Source: an uncultured Lachnospiraceae bacterium (GTDB taxonomy: Bacteria > Bacillota_A > Clostridia > Lachnospirales > Lachnospiraceae). From it: a DNA stretch of 14,902 bases. The notes beneath the pieces are model-generated. The model was not told where the DNA came from and made no database searches. It saw only the letters and a program-made list of their open reading frames with translations. Below are positions 1 through 6,942 of the stretch, in pieces. Location: assembly GCA_947177885.1 (NCBI GenBank), contig CAMWWF010000030.1, forward strand, positions 1 to 14,902, written 5' to 3'. The translations under genes and the position numbers were made by a program. The number at the start of each line of letters is the position of its first letter. Positions within the stretch are counted from its first letter, which is position 1.

Positions 1-55
1 GCACGTACGGTTTTGTGTAGGGGTATGGGGAGTAATCCCCATATCTACTAGAGTG
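1..55 (+). mobile_element. 3' end of a group II intron (end of domain V, complete domain VI)
   Basis: Bases 1-14 match the 3' strand of a bacterial group II intron domain V (GCACGTACGGTTTT; its partner strand lies upstream of the window). After the linker GTG (15-17), domain VI folds almost perfectly: 18-20 pair with 48-50, A47 is left as a single bulge, 21-30 pair with 37-46 (including G-U pairs), and the loop AGTAAT is 31-36. The bulged A47 is the expected branch-point adenosine for lariat formation. The 3' splice site should fall about 7-8 nt later, near 53-55; I cannot fix it exactly and no clean AY terminus is obvious. An intron-encoded reverse transcriptase/maturase, if present, would be upstream and unseen. 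The intron has the same orientation as the following genes. Confidence 0.85.
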
Positions 56-352
56 CCATAAATTATGTCTTATCAGAATTCGTGATTCAAAATTTATTAT
101 GGAAAGGATGTGGAACTGTGTATAACGCTTCTTTCAAGCCTTTTGTTCGTAAATAACTGCTGTAAAGTAAGAATATAATGTGATTTCAGTTGGCATGGCA
201 GTGTCTTTGCCGGGTACATTGTTTCACAGACAGCGGCGCCGGCCGTTGCCTTTATCTGTCGAACAATGTGCTGTCTTTAGTGAACCCATTTTTCATTCTT
301 TCTTTACAGTATTTTTATGCCCAAATATTGAAAAAGAAAGGATATTAATGAT
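56..352. other. gene-free spacer with a large imperfect inverted repeat
   Basis: No credible coding region was seen between the intron end and the methyltransferase gene. The stretch is AT-rich apart from a GC-rich core. Two arms, 216-229 and 256-269, are inverted copies matching at 12 of 14 positions (ACATTGTT at the outer edge). Inside them is a 7-bp hairpin, CAGCGGC 231-237 with GCCGTTG 242-248 and loop GCCG. No T-run follows, so this is not an ordinary terminator. A perfect -10-like TATAAT occurs at 174-179 without a convincing -35 box. TTTACA at 303-308 with TATTGA at 326-331 is a second weak promoter candidate nearer the gene. The repeat could be a structured RNA, an operator or a mobile-element remnant; I cannot tell which. 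Confidence 0.5.
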
Positions 353-1255
353 ATGAAAGATAAATGGGAGGCATCTGCCTTTTTATTTGCGTGTCCTCTG
401 TGCGGGAAGCAGATGAAAGTTACAAAATCCAGTCTTGTCTGTCAGGAAAACCATTGTTACGACATTTCAAAAAAAGGATATATAAATTTTGTACAAAAAA
501 CGTCTGTGAAAATTTATAATGCGGAATTGTTCGAACACAGGCGCTTAGTGTATGACAGCGGGTTCTATGATGAACTCATGGAAAGGATGGATTTACTTGT
601 ATCCGCGCATGTATGCAGCCGTAAAGAATGTACTGTGGTTGATTCGGGATGCGGAGAAGGCACATTTCTCACTAAGCTGGGCAGCCGGATCAGCGGCAAT
701 AAGATCGGGTTCGATATTTCAAAGGATGCGATCTTACAGGCGTGTAAAAGTACGAAAGAGATACTGTGGCTGGTAGCGGATCTGGTGAATATTCCGTTGA
801 AAGATAACTGTGCGGATGTGCTTTTTAATATTTTCACACCGGCCAATTACAAGTCCTTTCACAGGATTTTGAAAGAGGATGGAATCCTGATAAAGGTTAT
901 TCCCGGTATAGAATATCTGCAGGAATTCAGAAAGGCGGTCGGGACTAAGCTAAAAAGTCACAGAGATGATGAACAGGTCATACATTATCTATCCCAATAC
1001 ATGGAAATTGTGGAAAAGAAAAGAGTGTATTACAAAGTCAGAGTAAACAGGGAGCAGTTGAGGTCATGGATAAAAATGACGCCCATGATGGTCAATGTAT
1101 CGGCAGATGAAGAAATATTATCATCCATAAAGAAGGTTACGATAGATGTGAGTATCTGTGTCTGCAAAAAGAGAAGCGAAATAACGACGGCAACCGGTTT
1201 TACAGGAAAATCGCCTTCCTCTTACTTGACACCTTCTGAAATGAGGGTACAATAG
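353..1255 (+). CDS. rlmA: RlmA-type 23S rRNA (guanine-N1)-methyltransferase
   Basis: Predicted to methylate N1 of a guanine in the helix 35 loop of 23S rRNA (G745 for RlmA(I), G748 for RlmA(II)/TlrB) using SAM. The N-terminal zinc site has the family spacing C14-x2-C17-x12-C30-x3-H34, followed by the typical YDISKKGYINFV stretch. The SAM-binding motif is DSGCGEG at 97-103, followed by GFDIS, and the NIFTPAN-like motif of this family comes later. At 300 aa it is slightly longer than usual, with an extra, unremarkable tail. The start ATG 353 has AAAGGAT at 337-343; an ATG at 348 opens a two-codon ORF whose TGA overlaps the real start as ATGA. The gene is visibly AT-richer (about 40% GC in lines counted by eye) than its neighbours and lies just downstream of a group II intron, so it may be acquired. 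RlmA(II) members can contribute to macrolide resistance; which subtype this is cannot be read here. Confidence 0.85.
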   Translation: MKDKWEASAFLFACPLCGKQMKVTKSSLVCQENHCYDISKKGYINFVQKTSVKIYNAELFEHRRLVYDSGFYDELMERMDLLVSAHVCSRKECTVVDSGCGEGTFLTKLGSRISGNKIGFDISKDAILQACKSTKEILWLVADLVNIPLKDNCADVLFNIFTPANYKSFHRILKEDGILIKVIPGIEYLQEFRKAVGTKLKSHRDDEQVIHYLSQYMEIVEKKRVYYKVRVNREQLRSWIKMTPMMVNVSADEEILSSIKKVTIDVSICVCKKRSEITTATGFTGKSPSSYLTPSEMRVQ

Positions 1256-1269
1256 AATGGGTAACCTGT

Positions 1270-1310
1270 CAGCCGCATGCATGTCATAAGATGTGCGGGG
1301 CTGTTTCGTT
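1270..1310 (+). terminator. weak hairpin, possible terminator after rlmA
   Basis: CAGCC (1270-1274) and GGCTG (1299-1303) pair, with GCA (1275-1277) pairing to TGC (1294-1296) across a two-base bulge. The following TTTCGTT is only partly T-rich. This is a weak intrinsic terminator candidate between the methyltransferase and the esterase gene. Confidence 0.3.
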
Positions 1311-1420
1311 GATATATCAGGTATGAAGATTTGAGAGGGAAACAAAAGAGGAAAATCATCATTCCGGAACGGAGGATGAAAGTCACAGACTATGCAAAAC
1401 AGAATGAAAGGAATCGGGGT

Positions 1421-3139
1421 ATGGGAGATCAGGATATGAGAGAGCGGAATTCGGAAGACAGGGATATGGGAAAAGCATCTGACATACCATTTCAAGGTGT
1501 AAAATACCAGGGTATGCAATGCCTTGATGTCACCTACGGCGAAAAGGCGCCGGGATGGGTGGACGGGGTGTATTATCCCAGAAAAGCGAAGCAGGAACCC
1601 GGCAGAAACTTTCTGGAGGAGCGGGACGGCATTCTGAGGATTCACAGCCGCGTGTGGCAGGAGATTGAGGAGACCGGTTTCGGTATCTATTATTATGAAG
1701 AAACAACACAAATGTCAGGAGAACTTTCCGGTAGCAATTATCGGATCAGGGCCGTTCTGGTAAATCCTGCAAAAGAACCATACACCTGTCATATCAGGGT
1801 GAACGGAATCGTGAAAGAGGAAGCGGTCACGGTGGAGCCGGGGGAGCAGCGGGAGACGGAAGTCACGCTCTGCCTTACGGATGACCATTTTACCCTGACC
1901 TTTGCCGCTGCCGCGCTTCCGGATATTCATGACCAGGTGATAGAGGGAGATGTCTATATCCGTTCCCTTGAGATCACGGAGCAGCCGCCCATGGAGAAGC
2001 GGCAGATTCCCAGGATCTTTCTGGTATCCGACTCCACGGTGCAGAGTTATGAGAAGCGTTTCTATCCCCAGACGGGATGGGGGCAGATGCTCCGGCAGTT
2101 TTTTAAGGGAAGTGAGGAATACAGGGAATACCCTGCGGAGCACAGCACTTATTCCCAGGCGAGGACGTATGAACTTCCCGGGATCGTGATCGAGAACCGT
2201 GCCATCGGCGGCAGGAGCGCAAGATCCTTCTATGACGAGGGAAAGCTGGATCAGGTGCTGGAGATCTTATGCCCCGGTGATTATATGTTTGTCCAGTTTG
2301 CCCACAATGACGCTACGGCGATCCGTCCGAACCGTTACATAGCCGTGGAAGAATTTCCCTTCTTCCTTCAGCGCTATATCGATGCCTGCAGGCGGAGAGG
2401 GGCACAGTGCGTTCTGGTGACGCCTGTGACCATGCGCGTACTGGAGGAGGACGGAAGCAATAAGCTGTGCTTTGCCGAATACCGGGAACAGATGCTAAAG
2501 CTCGGTGAGGAGCAGAATATTCCTGTGCTGGATCTGGGGAAAAGAAGCAACGATCATGTGAATCAGATCGGCCCCGAGGAGAGCAAGAGTTTATATATGT
2601 GGCTGGAAGAGGGAGAGTATCCTGAGGGCGCTTATGCCGCAGGCGTCTCCGATAAGGCCCACCTGCAGGAATACGGAGCCGGAGTCTATGCGGATATGGT
2701 GGCGCAGATGATACGGGAGTATGACAGGGACGGACAGCTGGATGAGCTGAAAAGTCTGGTTCAGCCGATTCCCATAGAGGAAATCAGAAAACCCGAAAAG
2801 AGAATCGACAGCACCGGCAGGGCGAGAGTGTACGCGAAGGATGCGGTGACCGGCTTCGTGGTACAGGAGATCTCCGTGGAGAACGGCAGGGGCAGCTTCC
2901 TGCTCAACTGGAATCCGGTGGAAAACGCGGTCTCCTATCATGTGTATGCCAAGAGGAAGGAAGAGCTGACCTTTGAGGTGGTGCGGACTGTGACCACGGA
3001 AGAAAAGGAATCCCTGGCCGTTCTGCCTTTTACTGCGGAAGCGGGTGATCTCTGGCAGTATTATGTGACCGCGGTGTTTGCCAATGGCAGCGAAGGCCGT
3101 GCAAGCAGGATGACAGAGGTCGATCTGTCATCCGTGTAA
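1421..3139 (+). CDS. multidomain SGNH/GDSL esterase, rhamnogalacturonan acetylesterase (CE12)-like
   Basis: Predicted carbohydrate deacetylase. The central SGNH domain shows block I VSDSTV with nucleophile S205, block II AIGGRS with G264, block III AHND with N296, and block V DKAH with D411 and H414. The GGRS, QFAHND and DKAHLQEYGA segments resemble the CE12 family. About 190 residues of apparently beta-rich sequence precede it, and a fibronectin-III-like domain (LNWNPVENAVSYHVYAKR) occupies roughly 480-572. Single-domain CE12 enzymes are near 230-260 aa, so this is a fusion. There is no signal peptide, so it should act in the cytoplasm on imported oligosaccharides. I chose ATG 1421 because GAAAGGA (1406-1412) lies 8 nt upstream. 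The frame opens further to TTG 1331, and ATG 1376 has GGAGG directly adjacent, so 15-30 extra residues are possible. ABC1 follows after 90 nt and may be co-transcribed. The substrate is inferred from family resemblance only. Confidence 0.8.
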   Translation: MGDQDMRERNSEDRDMGKASDIPFQGVKYQGMQCLDVTYGEKAPGWVDGVYYPRKAKQEPGRNFLEERDGILRIHSRVWQEIEETGFGIYYYEETTQMSGELSGSNYRIRAVLVNPAKEPYTCHIRVNGIVKEEAVTVEPGEQRETEVTLCLTDDHFTLTFAAAALPDIHDQVIEGDVYIRSLEITEQPPMEKRQIPRIFLVSDSTVQSYEKRFYPQTGWGQMLRQFFKGSEEYREYPAEHSTYSQARTYELPGIVIENRAIGGRSARSFYDEGKLDQVLEILCPGDYMFVQFAHNDATAIRPNRYIAVEEFPFFLQRYIDACRRRGAQCVLVTPVTMRVLEEDGSNKLCFAEYREQMLKLGEEQNIPVLDLGKRSNDHVNQIGPEESKSLYMWLEEGEYPEGAYAAGVSDKAHLQEYGAGVYADMVAQMIREYDRDGQLDELKSLVQPIPIEEIRKPEKRIDSTGRARVYAKDAVTGFVVQEISVENGRGSFLLNWNPVENAVSYHVYAKRKEELTFEVVRTVTTEEKESLAVLPFTAEAGDLWQYYVTAVFANGSEGRASRMTEVDLSSV

Positions 3140-3148
3140 GAGTTTGTG

Positions 3149-3217
3149 AGCCTGCGGCCTGTGTGGATCAAACGGTTTATCCTGTTTGGCGATAAGGGGC
3201 TGCAGGCTGCGGAAAGG
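3149..3217 (+). promoter_or_regulatory. structured leader and Shine-Dalgarno of the first ABC gene
   Basis: AGCCTGC (3149-3155) can pair perfectly with GCAGGCT (3202-3208), closing a stem-loop that ends just before the Shine-Dalgarno GGAAAGG (3211-3217). Inside it, GGAT and AAA can pair with TTT and ATCC to form a smaller hairpin with one bulged C. The leader may modulate translation of the exporter gene. This reading comes from base pairing found by eye. Confidence 0.35.
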
Positions 3218-3229
3218 TATGATGATCAC

Positions 3230-4996
3230 ATGAAAAAGTTTTCACTTTTTCCCTATTTATGGAAATACAAATGGAACTATATCGCAGGGATCATAATCCT
3301 GCTTCTGGTAGATCTGGCAAGCCTTTATATCCCCCAGTATACGGGGGAGATCATAGACGGGCTTACGGCGGGAGCTTTCGGGATGCAGGGAGTGATTCCC
3401 ATATTGGCAAAGATTTTCGCAGCGGGTATGATCATGACTCTGGGGCGCTTCGGCTGGAGATATTTTTTGCAGGGTGCCGCCAGGGGGATTGAGTATCGTC
3501 TGCGTAATGATATGTTCGGACATCTGGAAACCCTGTCAGCCAGATATTTCAACAGTCACAAGACGGGAGATCTGATGGCTCATTTTACCAATGACCTGCA
3601 GGCCATCCGCCAGGCGGTGGGCATGGCGGTGGTGACGACCTTTGACGCGGTGGTCATGACCATCATGGTGTTGGTAAAAATGGTGGTGTACGTAGATTTT
3701 AAGCTGACACTGCTGGCCTTTGTCCCGCTGATCCTGGTGGCCATAGGCTGCTACTTTTACGGCATCGAGGTGAAAAGGCGGCAGCTCAGGAGGCAGGATG
3801 CCTTTTCCGAATTGTCAGACAAGGTCCAGGAGAGTCTGGCGGGAGTCCGGGTGCTGAAAGCCTTTGTGCAGGAGGAAGCGGATTTTAAGGCTTTTGAAAA
3901 GGCCAGCATCAATAATATGGAGAAGAATCTGAGCGTGGTAAAGCTGCGGGCCGTTTTCGGCCCCCTGTTGGATGCCATCACCGGGATCAGTCTTCTGCTG
4001 AACCTGATATTTGGAGGAAAAATGGTTTTAAGCGGGGAGGTCTCCATTGGCCAGTTCGTGGCCTTTAATTCCTATATCGGTATGCTGGTGTGGCCCATGA
4101 TCGCCTGCGGCGACTGTATCAATGCCTTTACCCAGGCGGCCGCCGCATTCAAACGTATTTCCTGCATCTTTGCGGAGAAGCCGGATATTGTGGACAAATA
4201 CCCTGAATGGACGGAGACGGATCACCTTAAGGGAGATATACAGTTGAGAAATCTGACCTTTACATATCCTGACGGTGAATATCCCGTGCTGAAAAATATA
4301 GACCTGCATGTGAAGGCGGGTGAGATGCTGGCTATTCTGGGCAGGACCGGCAGCGGAAAATCTTCCCTTGCGGATCTGCTCATGCGTGTCTATGACTGTG
4401 AAGAGGGTATGCTGCTGATCGACGGGAAACCCATTGACGAGATCCCTCTTGCAATGCTTCATCGTGACGTGGCTTATGTGCCACAGGACAATTTTCTGTT
4501 CTCCGACACGCTGGAGGAGAATATTGCCTTCGGGCTGGAAGAGAGGGTCGGAGAGCATCCGGAACTGCGCAAGAGAATCCATCAGGCGGCAAGGCATGCC
4601 TGCATCCATGATAATATTATGGAGTTTCCTGAGAATTACGGGACTGTGGTGGGGGAAAGAGGTGTCACTCTGTCCGGAGGACAGAAGCAGCGCAGCTCTA
4701 TTGCCAGAGCGCTGTTGATGAATGCGCCTGTTCTGATCCTGGATGATTCCCTCTCCGCGGTGGATACGGACACGGAGGAACAGATTCTGGAAAATCTGGT
4801 GCAGCTCCGTCAGGGCATGACCACCATACTGATCGCCCACCGCGTTTCCACCTTACAGAAAGCGGATCATATCGCAGTTCTGACAGAGGGCGAGATGACA
4901 GAATACGGTACACATGAGGAACTGCTCAAGCTTGGAGGATTTTATGCGCATATTTATGAGAAGCAGCAGTTGGAGCAGGAACTGAAGGCTATGTAA
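3230..4996 (+). CDS. ABC exporter half-transporter, degenerate-site subunit (TM287/BmrC-like)
   Basis: Type I ABC exporter subunit of 588 aa: about six membrane helices in the first 300 residues, then a nucleotide-binding domain. Walker A is GRTGSGKSS (371-379), the Q-loop YVPQDNFLFSDT, the signature canonical LSGGQ (481-485), Walker B LILDD with D505 then D506, and the H-loop histidine H537. D506 replaces the catalytic glutamate, as in the degenerate-site half of heterodimeric exporters such as TM287/288 and BmrCD. Its partner is the next gene, 140 bp downstream. The start ATG 3230 lies 12 nt after GGAAAGG; a four-codon ORF (M-M-I-T) begins at 3219 and its TGA overlaps the start. The frame extends to a GTG at 3146, giving a poorer N-terminus. 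Heterodimers of this class export drugs, lipids or peptides; the substrate is not evident. Confidence 0.93.
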   Translation: MKKFSLFPYLWKYKWNYIAGIIILLLVDLASLYIPQYTGEIIDGLTAGAFGMQGVIPILAKIFAAGMIMTLGRFGWRYFLQGAARGIEYRLRNDMFGHLETLSARYFNSHKTGDLMAHFTNDLQAIRQAVGMAVVTTFDAVVMTIMVLVKMVVYVDFKLTLLAFVPLILVAIGCYFYGIEVKRRQLRRQDAFSELSDKVQESLAGVRVLKAFVQEEADFKAFEKASINNMEKNLSVVKLRAVFGPLLDAITGISLLLNLIFGGKMVLSGEVSIGQFVAFNSYIGMLVWPMIACGDCINAFTQAAAAFKRISCIFAEKPDIVDKYPEWTETDHLKGDIQLRNLTFTYPDGEYPVLKNIDLHVKAGEMLAILGRTGSGKSSLADLLMRVYDCEEGMLLIDGKPIDEIPLAMLHRDVAYVPQDNFLFSDTLEENIAFGLEERVGEHPELRKRIHQAARHACIHDNIMEFPENYGTVVGERGVTLSGGQKQRSSIARALLMNAPVLILDDSLSAVDTDTEEQILENLVQLRQGMTTILIAHRVSTLQKADHIAVLTEGEMTEYGTHEELLKLGGFYAHIYEKQQLEQELKAM

Positions 4997-4998
4997 AA

Positions 4999-5016
4999 AG
5001 GCGGACAGTTCCGCCT
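4999..5016. other. GC-rich hairpin directly after the first ABC gene
   Basis: AGGCGGA (4999-5005) pairs perfectly with TCCGCCT (5010-5016) around the loop CAGT. On the plus strand GAAAGAAG follows, not a T-run. On the minus strand the same stem is followed by TTTTT, the form of an intrinsic terminator reading leftwards, although no minus-strand gene ends here. On the mRNA it may act as a stability or processing element between the two transporter cistrons. Confidence 0.5.
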
Positions 5017-5029
5017 GAAAGAAGTTTAC

Positions 5030-5124
5030 ATGGGTTGTTATATGGAACATGTTTGAAGCAGTTGTGCGGTTTTGTAAAGATCATTGAGATATCGGATCTC
5101 TCCTTTGAGTAATGGGGAAAGGAG
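5030..5124 (+). promoter_or_regulatory. leader of the second ABC gene: short upstream ORF and Shine-Dalgarno-sequestering hairpin
   Basis: An 8-codon ORF (MGCYMEHV, 5030-5056) is preceded by the weak SD-like GAAAGAAG (5017-5024). Downstream, CTCCTTT (5100-5106) is perfectly complementary to the SD-containing AAAGGAG (5118-5124) with an 11-nt loop, so the ribosome site can be masked. An alternative pairing, GAGAT (5086-5090) with ATCTC (5096-5100) plus AAAG (5077-5080) with CTTT (5103-5106), uses the same C/T-rich strand and would free the SD. This is the layout of translation attenuation by mutually exclusive helices. It is inferred from pairing only. Confidence 0.45.
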
Positions 5125-5136
5125 TATGTTTATAAC

Positions 5137-6912
5137 ATGAGTACTTTGACAGAAGACAATTTGGAATCAGATTATAAAGGAAGCGCACTGCTTCATCTGC
5201 TTTCCTATATGAAGCCTTATACAGGCTGGGTACTTTTGAGTCTGGTGCTGGTTCTTGCCCTGACGGGCATCGATCTGTACCGGCCAACGCTGATCGGCAA
5301 TGCTGTGGATACCTTTGAAGCCGAGGGCGACTACAATATTATCATGGATACGGCGGTCAGATACGGAATTGTTCTGATCCTGAGTTTTATCTTTAATATC
5401 TCCCAGACATGGATATTGCAGAAAACGGGACAGAGTATCATCCACACTGTCCGAAAGGAGCTGTATGCCCATATTCAGAGTCTGAGCAGCCGTTACTTTG
5501 ACCTGACTCCTGTGGGAAAGCTGGTGACCAGAGTGACCAACGACGTGGAGGCGTTGAATGAAATGTACTCCGGTATTCTGGTCAGGCTGTTCCGCAATAT
5601 TATCAAGATCATCGGACTGGCGGCAGTGATGCTGCTTATGGACTGGCGGCTGGCCCTGATCTCTTTCGGGCTGCTGCCTGTGGTGGCGGTGCTGACGGTA
5701 GTGTTCCGAAAGATTGCCAGAGAGACATACCGTTTGTCCAGAACGCGGCTGACGGATATCAATACCTTCCTTTCGGAGAACATTTCCGGTATGCGCATTA
5801 TCCAGATCTTCGGGAGAGAGCAGCGTAAATTCGAGGAGTTTGACGATAAGAATCAGAAGCTGTTCAAGGCCTACTACAGGGAGATGCTTGTATTTGCCAT
5901 TTTCCGTCCGCTGATCTATATACTCAGCGTCATCTCTCTGATGATCGTTCTGGGCGTGGGAAGCAGAGATGTGCTTGATCAGGTTATATCCATTGGCACA
6001 TTATATATTTTCGCGCAATATATCCAGTCCTTTTTTGAACCGATCCAGGAGCTGGCGGAGCAGTTTTCCACCCTGCAGTCCTGTATTGCTTCCGCGGAAA
6101 AGATTTTCACTATCATGAACGAGGAGCCTTCCGTGAAGGAAGATGACAATCCTGTCATATTGCCGGGAATTAAGGGAAAGATAGAATTTTCCCATGTGTG
6201 GTTTGCCTATGACAACGAGAACTATGTGCTGCGGGATGTATCCTTTGTCATTGAACCGGGACAGAGTGTGGCGTTTGTAGGCGCTACAGGGGCCGGCAAG
6301 TCTTCCATCCTGAACCTGATCGGCAGATATTATGATATCCAGAAGGGAAATATCTATATTGACGGCGTGGATATCAGGAGACTGAGCAAGAAGCAGCTGC
6401 GGAGCGCTATCGGGCAGATGCAGCAGGATGTGTTTATCTTTGAGGGAAATGTGGAGAGCAATATCCGTCTCTACGATGAGGATATCACCCCGGAACAGAT
6501 CAAAGAGGCGGCGGAATACGTCAATGCGTCTCACTTTATCGAAAGGCTGCCCCGGGGATATCAGGAACCGGTTTCTGAGAGAGGCGCAACCTTCTCCGCA
6601 GGGGAGAGACAGCTTTTATCTTTTGCCAGAACCCTGGCCCATAAGCCCCAGATCCTGGTAATGGATGAGGCCACTGCCAATATCGACACGGAGACGGAGC
6701 TCCTGATCCAGGAGGCGCTTCAGAAGCTGATGAAGGGCAGGACCACCATTATGGTAGCCCACCGTCTCTCCACCATCCAGCATGCCGACTGTATCATGGT
6801 CATGCACAAGGGTAAGATCAGGGAACAGGGAACGCATCAGGAGCTGCTTGCCCAGAACGGCATTTATAAGAAATTGTATGAACTGCAGATTCAACATGAA
6901 GTTTCTGCCTGA
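5137..6912 (+). CDS. ABC exporter half-transporter, consensus-catalytic subunit (TM288/BmrD-like)
   Basis: Partner of the preceding gene, 591 aa, with an N-terminal six-helix membrane domain to about residue 310 and a C-terminal ATPase domain. Walker A is GATGAGKSS (382-390), the Q-loop MQQDVFIFEG, Walker B LVMDE with the catalytic glutamate E511, and the H-loop histidine H542. The signature is FSAGE (486-490) in place of LSGGQ. In a head-to-tail dimer this altered signature faces the other subunit's Walker A and D506, making one degenerate ATP site. E511 with the partner's LSGGQ makes the consensus site. The start ATG 5137 is 12 nt after AAAGGAG (5118-5124); a four-codon ORF (M-F-I-T, 5126-5140) ends in a TGA overlapping it. 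The gene ends just before the convergent terminator shared with the ABC-F gene. The substrate is unknown; a multidrug role is plausible by family. Confidence 0.93.
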   Translation: MSTLTEDNLESDYKGSALLHLLSYMKPYTGWVLLSLVLVLALTGIDLYRPTLIGNAVDTFEAEGDYNIIMDTAVRYGIVLILSFIFNISQTWILQKTGQSIIHTVRKELYAHIQSLSSRYFDLTPVGKLVTRVTNDVEALNEMYSGILVRLFRNIIKIIGLAAVMLLMDWRLALISFGLLPVVAVLTVVFRKIARETYRLSRTRLTDINTFLSENISGMRIIQIFGREQRKFEEFDDKNQKLFKAYYREMLVFAIFRPLIYILSVISLMIVLGVGSRDVLDQVISIGTLYIFAQYIQSFFEPIQELAEQFSTLQSCIASAEKIFTIMNEEPSVKEDDNPVILPGIKGKIEFSHVWFAYDNENYVLRDVSFVIEPGQSVAFVGATGAGKSSILNLIGRYYDIQKGNIYIDGVDIRRLSKKQLRSAIGQMQQDVFIFEGNVESNIRLYDEDITPEQIKEAAEYVNASHFIERLPRGYQEPVSERGATFSAGERQLLSFARTLAHKPQILVMDEATANIDTETELLIQEALQKLMKGRTTIMVAHRLSTIQHADCIMVMHKGKIREQGTHQELLAQNGIYKKLYELQIQHEVSA

Positions 6913-6942
6913 AAACAACCCGCATCTAAAAGATGCGGGTTG
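6911..6942. terminator. convergent terminator between the exporter and ABC-F genes
   Basis: A perfect 12-bp stem, CAACCCGCATCT (6916-6927) with AGATGCGGGTTG (6931-6942), has an AAA loop. Read on the minus strand it is followed by TTTTC (6915-6911), so it is a good intrinsic terminator for the ABC-F gene. On the plus strand it lies 3 nt after the ABC2 stop and is followed by a weaker TCCATTTG, so it may also end that transcript. The ABC-F TAG stop (6928-6926) lies within this hairpin. Confidence 0.85.

Noticed and set aside
216..269. Rho-independent terminator in the intergenic inverted repeat
   Set aside because: No T-run follows the structure and no gene seen in the window ends upstream of it.
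1121..1711. 196-aa minus-strand ORF spanning the rlmA end and esterase start
   Set aside because: It crosses the ends of two well-supported genes, has no plausible domain and no good ribosome site.
3146..3229. 28-residue N-terminal extension of the first ABC gene from GTG 3146
   Set aside because: There is no Shine-Dalgarno before this GTG, and the family normally starts close to the first membrane helix, as given by ATG 3230.
4028..4840. 270-aa minus-strand ORF
   Set aside because: It lies wholly inside the first ABC gene, opposite its ATPase domain, and encodes no recognisable family. The plus-strand protein has all expected motifs.
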